In this document: positions 7,838-10,239 of the stretch, piece after piece
Layout of the letters: each line of letters begins with the position of its first letter
Position numbering within the stretch: the first letter of the stretch is position 1
Assembly: GCA_041628815.1 (NCBI GenBank)
Contig: JBFKOL010000139.1
Coordinates: forward strand, 1-10,239
Direction of reading: 5' to 3'
Length of the DNA: 10,239 nt
Source of the DNA: JBFKOL01 sp041628815
Lineage (GTDB): Bacteria > Bacteroidota > Bacteroidia > Chitinophagales > Saprospiraceae
Made by a program: the position numbers and the translations under genes
The notes under the pieces: generated by a model
What the model saw: only the letters and a program-made list of their open reading frames with translations
The model's database searches: none
Told to the model about the DNA's origin: nothing

Positions 7838-8017
7838 CTATAATGTATCCATTCCATCGTCTTCTCTTTTCTTGGGCCATCTTCCAGCCTGCTTGAGACC
7901 GCGGTTGATGATCCATTCCAATTGGCCATTAATGCTTCTGAATTCATCGGAGGCCCATTTTTCGACCAGACTCATGGTATGCTCATCAATGCGAAGAACA
8001 AATTTTCTTTTACTCAT
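7838..8017 (-). CDS. Small Arc-type ribbon-helix-helix DNA-binding protein
   Basis: A 59-residue product read from the ATG at 8017 to the TAG at 7840-7838. It follows the Arc fold: a beta-strand (KRKFVLRID, residues 3-11), helix A (about 12-26, EHTMSLVEKWASDEF) and helix B (about 27-45). RSINGQL at 27-33 and the following KQAGR parallel RSVNSEI and KKEGR of phage P22 Arc. The tail is short and charged (KKREDD). Such proteins bind DNA as dimers of dimers through the paired beta-strands. The gene begins 15 bases after the SPFH stop, so it is the second gene of that operon. Small RHH genes next to SPFH genes of this type recur in Bacteroidota as far as I recall. Autorepression at the palindrome at 8901-8918 is the simplest hypothesis. 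A toxin-antitoxin role is unlikely, because no toxin-like partner is present. Confidence 0.85.
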   Translation of the reverse strand: MSKRKFVLRIDEHTMSLVEKWASDEFRSINGQLEWIINRGLKQAGRWPKKREDDGMDTL

Positions 8018-8032
8018 TGGAATGCAAGTGTG

Positions 8033-8887
8033 TCAAGGCAATAAAGTCCCTGTATTGATGACGGGAACAGCTTCTTTGTCGCTGCAGAGGATAATCATCA
8101 GGTTGCTCACCATAGTGGCTCTTTTTTCCTCGTCAAGGCGTACAACTTCTTTTGCCGACAGTTGATCCAGGGCATTCTCAACCATTCCAACGGCACCTTC
8201 CACTATTTTTAATCGCGCAGCCACGATGGCTTCGGCCTGCTGTCGTTTGAGCATGGCGTTTGCAATTTCTGGTGCATAGGCCAGGTAACCAATGCGGGCT
8301 TCAATGACTTCAATGCCAGCAATGGCCAGGCGTTCTTCGAGTTCTTTTTCCAATGCATCGTTCACATCTTCTACAGCGGATCGCAAGGTGACTTCTTCCT
8401 GTTCGTCGTCGAAATTGTCGTAGGAGTACATACCTGCCAGTTTTCTGACTGCTGCATCGGTCTGTACCCTGACAAAACTCTCGTATGCGTCTACTTCAAA
8501 GGCTGCTTTGTAGGTCTCATGTACTCTCCAGACGAGAATGACACTGATCAATATGGGGTTACCTCTTTTGTCGTTGACCTTTACACGTTCGCTGTCAAAA
8601 TTTCTCGCCCTCAGGCTGATCCTCTTTTTCAAATACAGCGGATTTACCCATTGAAAACCGTTGGTCTTGACAGTACCCACATATTTGCCAAAAAAAGTGA
8701 GTACGCGGGATTGGTTCGGAAATATGACCATAAAACCAATACTGATAAATATCGTCATCGCAAAAGATGGTATAATGATCCAGGGGTTGGGCACGGTGGC
8801 TATGTTCCATATCATTAAAGCAATCAATCCCACGACGACGGGAAGAACGATCCATCCGGAAATGGCGGCAGTAATCTTTTCTTTCAT
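8033..8887 (-). CDS. Membrane-anchored SPFH/band-7 domain protein
   Basis: A 284-residue SPFH (stomatin/prohibitin/flotillin) protein. Two hydrophobic helices at about 9-30 and 35-56 anchor it, probably as a hairpin, and the SPFH domain follows from about 58 (FPNQSRVLTFFGKYVGTVK) to about 215. Further landmarks are KKRISLRARNFDSE, DKRGNPILISVILVW, and an Ala/Glu-rich helical stretch with the band-7-typical EVIEARIGYLAYAPEIA and QQAEAIVAARLKIVEGAVG. The C-terminal tail is short (CSDKEAVPVINTGTL). SPFH proteins form large ring or cage assemblies on membranes and often act as scaffolds for FtsH-type proteases or ordered lipid domains. No NfeD partner is adjacent; the downstream neighbour is instead a ribbon-helix-helix regulator. 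The start at 8887 gives a plausible anchor just before helix 1. Function beyond membrane scaffolding cannot be read from the sequence. Confidence 0.92.
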   Translation of the reverse strand: MKEKITAAISGWIVLPVVVGLIALMIWNIATVPNPWIIIPSFAMTIFISIGFMVIFPNQSRVLTFFGKYVGTVKTNGFQWVNPLYLKKRISLRARNFDSERVKVNDKRGNPILISVILVWRVHETYKAAFEVDAYESFVRVQTDAAVRKLAGMYSYDNFDDEQEEVTLRSAVEDVNDALEKELEERLAIAGIEVIEARIGYLAYAPEIANAMLKRQQAEAIVAARLKIVEGAVGMVENALDQLSAKEVVRLDEEKRATMVSNLMIILCSDKEAVPVINTGTLLP

Positions 8888-8892
8888 GTTGC

Positions 8893-8918
8893 TTTGATAT
8901 TATTTTGATATCAAAATA
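8893..8918. promoter_or_regulatory. Perfect 18-base palindrome plus extra half-site, candidate RHH operator
   Basis: TATTTTGATATCAAAATA at 8901-8918 is a perfect 18-base palindrome. The half-site TTTGATAT occurs within it at 8904-8911 and again at 8893-8900, exactly 11 bases away in the same orientation, so the region has three half-sites on consecutive faces. It ends six bases upstream of the SPFH start codon, in the leader or promoter of the SPFH/ribbon-helix-helix operon. A loop-closed terminator is unlikely, because the symmetry has no loop and no T-tract follows. Binding by the operon's own RHH protein is inference. Confidence 0.55.
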
Positions 8919-9018
8919 CAACTATTTAAACTTCATTGTTGGCAAATCGGACATATACAAATGCAAGATCGACCAATGTTCAATGAGAGCAGATCAGCAG
9001 ATGGCAAATAGAGGGTGG

Positions 9019-10239
9019 TTATTTACCTGTCACATTCAATGTAGCGACGTAATAATTTTTATCAACACGCACATCTTCCGGATTGTGGTCCAGATTTACC
9101 GATCTCCAGATGGCACCTGGATTGAGTACAGTCCGTTTTCCGTCGATATAGGCAGTTATGGGCATTGTGAATCCAGGAACTGTATGCGTCCAACGGTAGG
9201 CGAGTCTTTTGTCGTAGATTCGGTATTCCAGGATGGGAAGCCGTGAATCTCTTAAGTACTGATCAAAGAAAGCCTCCAGTTTCAATCCAAGTTTGCCTGA
9301 GATGTAATTCTCTATTTCCTCACTTGTTACTGTCCGGTGATAGAAATCCCTGTTCATGTCAATCAGCAGCTGGCGCCATAAGGTATCGTTGCCGACCCAT
9401 TGCCTGAGGGTATGCAACATATTGCTGCCTTTGTAATACATGTCACCAGAACCAGCCGCATTGACACCATAGGGTGCGATGATGGGCTTATCATTTTGGA
9501 TGTTGCTGCGTGTGCCTATTACATATTCGGCACCTGCCTCCTTTCCATGGTGATATTCGACATACAGGCACTCGGAATAGGCCGTAAAGCCCTCGTGGAT
9601 CCACATGTCTGCCCGGTCTTTGTAAGTAATATTGTTGGCAAACCATTCGTGTCCTGACTCATGAATAATGATGAAGTCAAATTTTAATCCCCAACCTGAG
9701 AGACTGAGATCTCTGCCTCTGTAGCCATTTTTGTATCCATTCCCATAAGTAACAGAACTCTGATGCTCCATGCCTAAATAAGGTGCTTCAACAAGCTTAT
9801 AGCTGTCTTCATAGAAAGGGTAAGGGCCAAACCAATATTCAAAGGCCTCCAACATTTTAGGGACATCTCGAAATTGTTGCTTTGCTTGGGGGAGATGATG
9901 TTCTAACACCCAATAATCGCAAAACAATTTACCTTTCTCTCCGTCATAGGTTTCGCTGAAATTAACATAATTTCCGATGTTAATATTTACACCGTAATTG
10001 TTAATTGGGTTACTTACAAACCACTCAAATACGGTAGTCTTTTCTTTTTCTATGGTCTTGATTAATCTACCATTTGAGACCTCTTTCCACGGTTTAGGTA
10101 CTTCAATACGCATGGTCATACTATCCACTTCATCAGCTGGATGTTCTTTACAGGGCCACCATATGCTTGCGCCTATGCCCTGGTTGGAGGTTGCCACAAA
10201 TGGATTACCAAGTGAATCTGTTTTCCAAGAAAAACCACC
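9019..10239 (-). CDS. M1-family zinc metallopeptidase, C-terminal part (5' truncated)
   Basis: The frame stays open to the right edge (GGFSWKTDSLGNPFV precedes the internal GTG at 10197), so the N-terminus is missing and 406 residues are visible. The zinc site is complete: HESGH (bases 9649-9663) followed, after 18 residues, by the third ligand Glu in WIHEGF (9592-9594), the M1 signature HEXXH-X18-E. The exopeptidase motif appears as GMEHQ instead of the classical GxMEN. The tyrosine expected to stabilise the transition state lies in MYYKGSNML. The protein ends about 230 residues after the zinc site with short beta-rich sequence and has no ERAP1-like HEAT-repeat domain, as in the shorter Bacteroidota M1 proteins. 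It probably acts as an aminopeptidase in the periplasm, but the signal peptide would lie outside the window. It precedes the SPFH operon on the same strand with a 131-base gap. Confidence 0.92.
   Translation of the reverse strand, partial: GGFSWKTDSLGNPFVATSNQGIGASIWWPCKEHPADEVDSMTMRIEVPKPWKEVSNGRLIKTIEKEKTTVFEWFVSNPINNYGVNINIGNYVNFSETYDGEKGKLFCDYWVLEHHLPQAKQQFRDVPKMLEAFEYWFGPYPFYEDSYKLVEAPYLGMEHQSSVTYGNGYKNGYRGRDLSLSGWGLKFDFIIIHESGHEWFANNITYKDRADMWIHEGFTAYSECLYVEYHHGKEAGAEYVIGTRSNIQNDKPIIAPYGVNAAGSGDMYYKGSNMLHTLRQWVGNDTLWRQLLIDMNRDFYHRTVTSEEIENYISGKLGLKLEAFFDQYLRDSRLPILEYRIYDKRLAYRWTHTVPGFTMPITAYIDGKRTVLNPGAIWRSVNLDHNPEDVRVDKNYYVATLNVTGK

Noticed and set aside
7719..7916. A minus-strand frame of 65 codons overlapping the end of the PDZ gene and most of the ribbon-helix-helix gene.
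   Set aside because: It is out of frame with the clear Arc-like reading (8017 to 7838) and shows no recognisable domain.
7823..8058. The 10-mer CCTGTATTGA occurs at 7823-7832, after the ribbon-helix-helix stop (minus-strand sense), and at 8049-8058 inside the end of the SPFH gene.
   Set aside because: The flanking similarity is poor, so a fossil duplication of the SPFH tail cannot be claimed; a 10-mer repeat within 10 kb is readily explained by chance.
8958..8965. TGCATTTG on the minus strand as a possible -7 element for the SPFH operon.
   Set aside because: It is one mismatch from TAnnTTTG but has no convincing -33 partner; the true start could equally lie within the palindrome region.

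Overview
The window looks like chromosomal DNA of a member of the Bacteroidota. The evidence is a TMEM260/DUF2723-type membrane glycosyltransferase of the Bacteroidota kind, an RprX/RprY-like two-component pair, a good match to the Bacteroidota promoter consensus (TTG ... TAnnTTTG), two exported proteins whose predicted signal peptides are cut before Gln, and an SPFH-protein/Arc-type repressor gene pair. I cannot place it more finely; a Cytophagales- or Saprospirales-like lineage is a guess. No tRNA, rRNA, CRISPR array, insertion sequence or phage gene was seen. Gene density is very high and every gene appears intact except the two cut by the window edges.

Layout. Positions 2-4487 (+) hold a tightly packed gene string: the C-terminal part of a DUF2723/TMEM260-like O-mannosyltransferase homologue, rpiB (ribose-5-phosphate isomerase B) and an exported M28 zinc aminopeptidase, with gaps of 4 and 9 bases. 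Facing it tail to tail (4500-6693, -) is a two-component operon, sensor kinase first and OmpR-family regulator second. A 143-base divergent region (6694-6836) separates the kinase from a periplasmic double-PDZ protein (6837-7817, +). This region holds a good sigma-ABfr-type promoter for the PDZ gene and, just upstream of it, two 11-base direct repeats of the kind OmpR/PhoB-family regulators bind. Positions 7838-8887 (-) hold a two-gene operon: a membrane SPFH/band-7 protein and a 59-residue Arc-like ribbon-helix-helix DNA-binding protein. An 18-base perfect palindrome with an extra half-site lies just upstream of it. Positions 9019-10239 (-) are the C-terminal 406 residues of an M1-family metallopeptidase that runs off the right edge.

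How the genes may work together. Much of the window concerns the cell envelope: protein glycosylation, exported peptidases, an envelope-sensing two-component system, a periplasmic PDZ protein and a membrane SPFH scaffold. Two regulatory circuits can be proposed from the sequence alone. In one, the kinase/regulator pair controls the divergent PDZ gene, and perhaps itself, through the 11-base repeats. In the other, the small ribbon-helix-helix protein represses its own SPFH operon through the palindrome. Both are inferences from site architecture and gene order.
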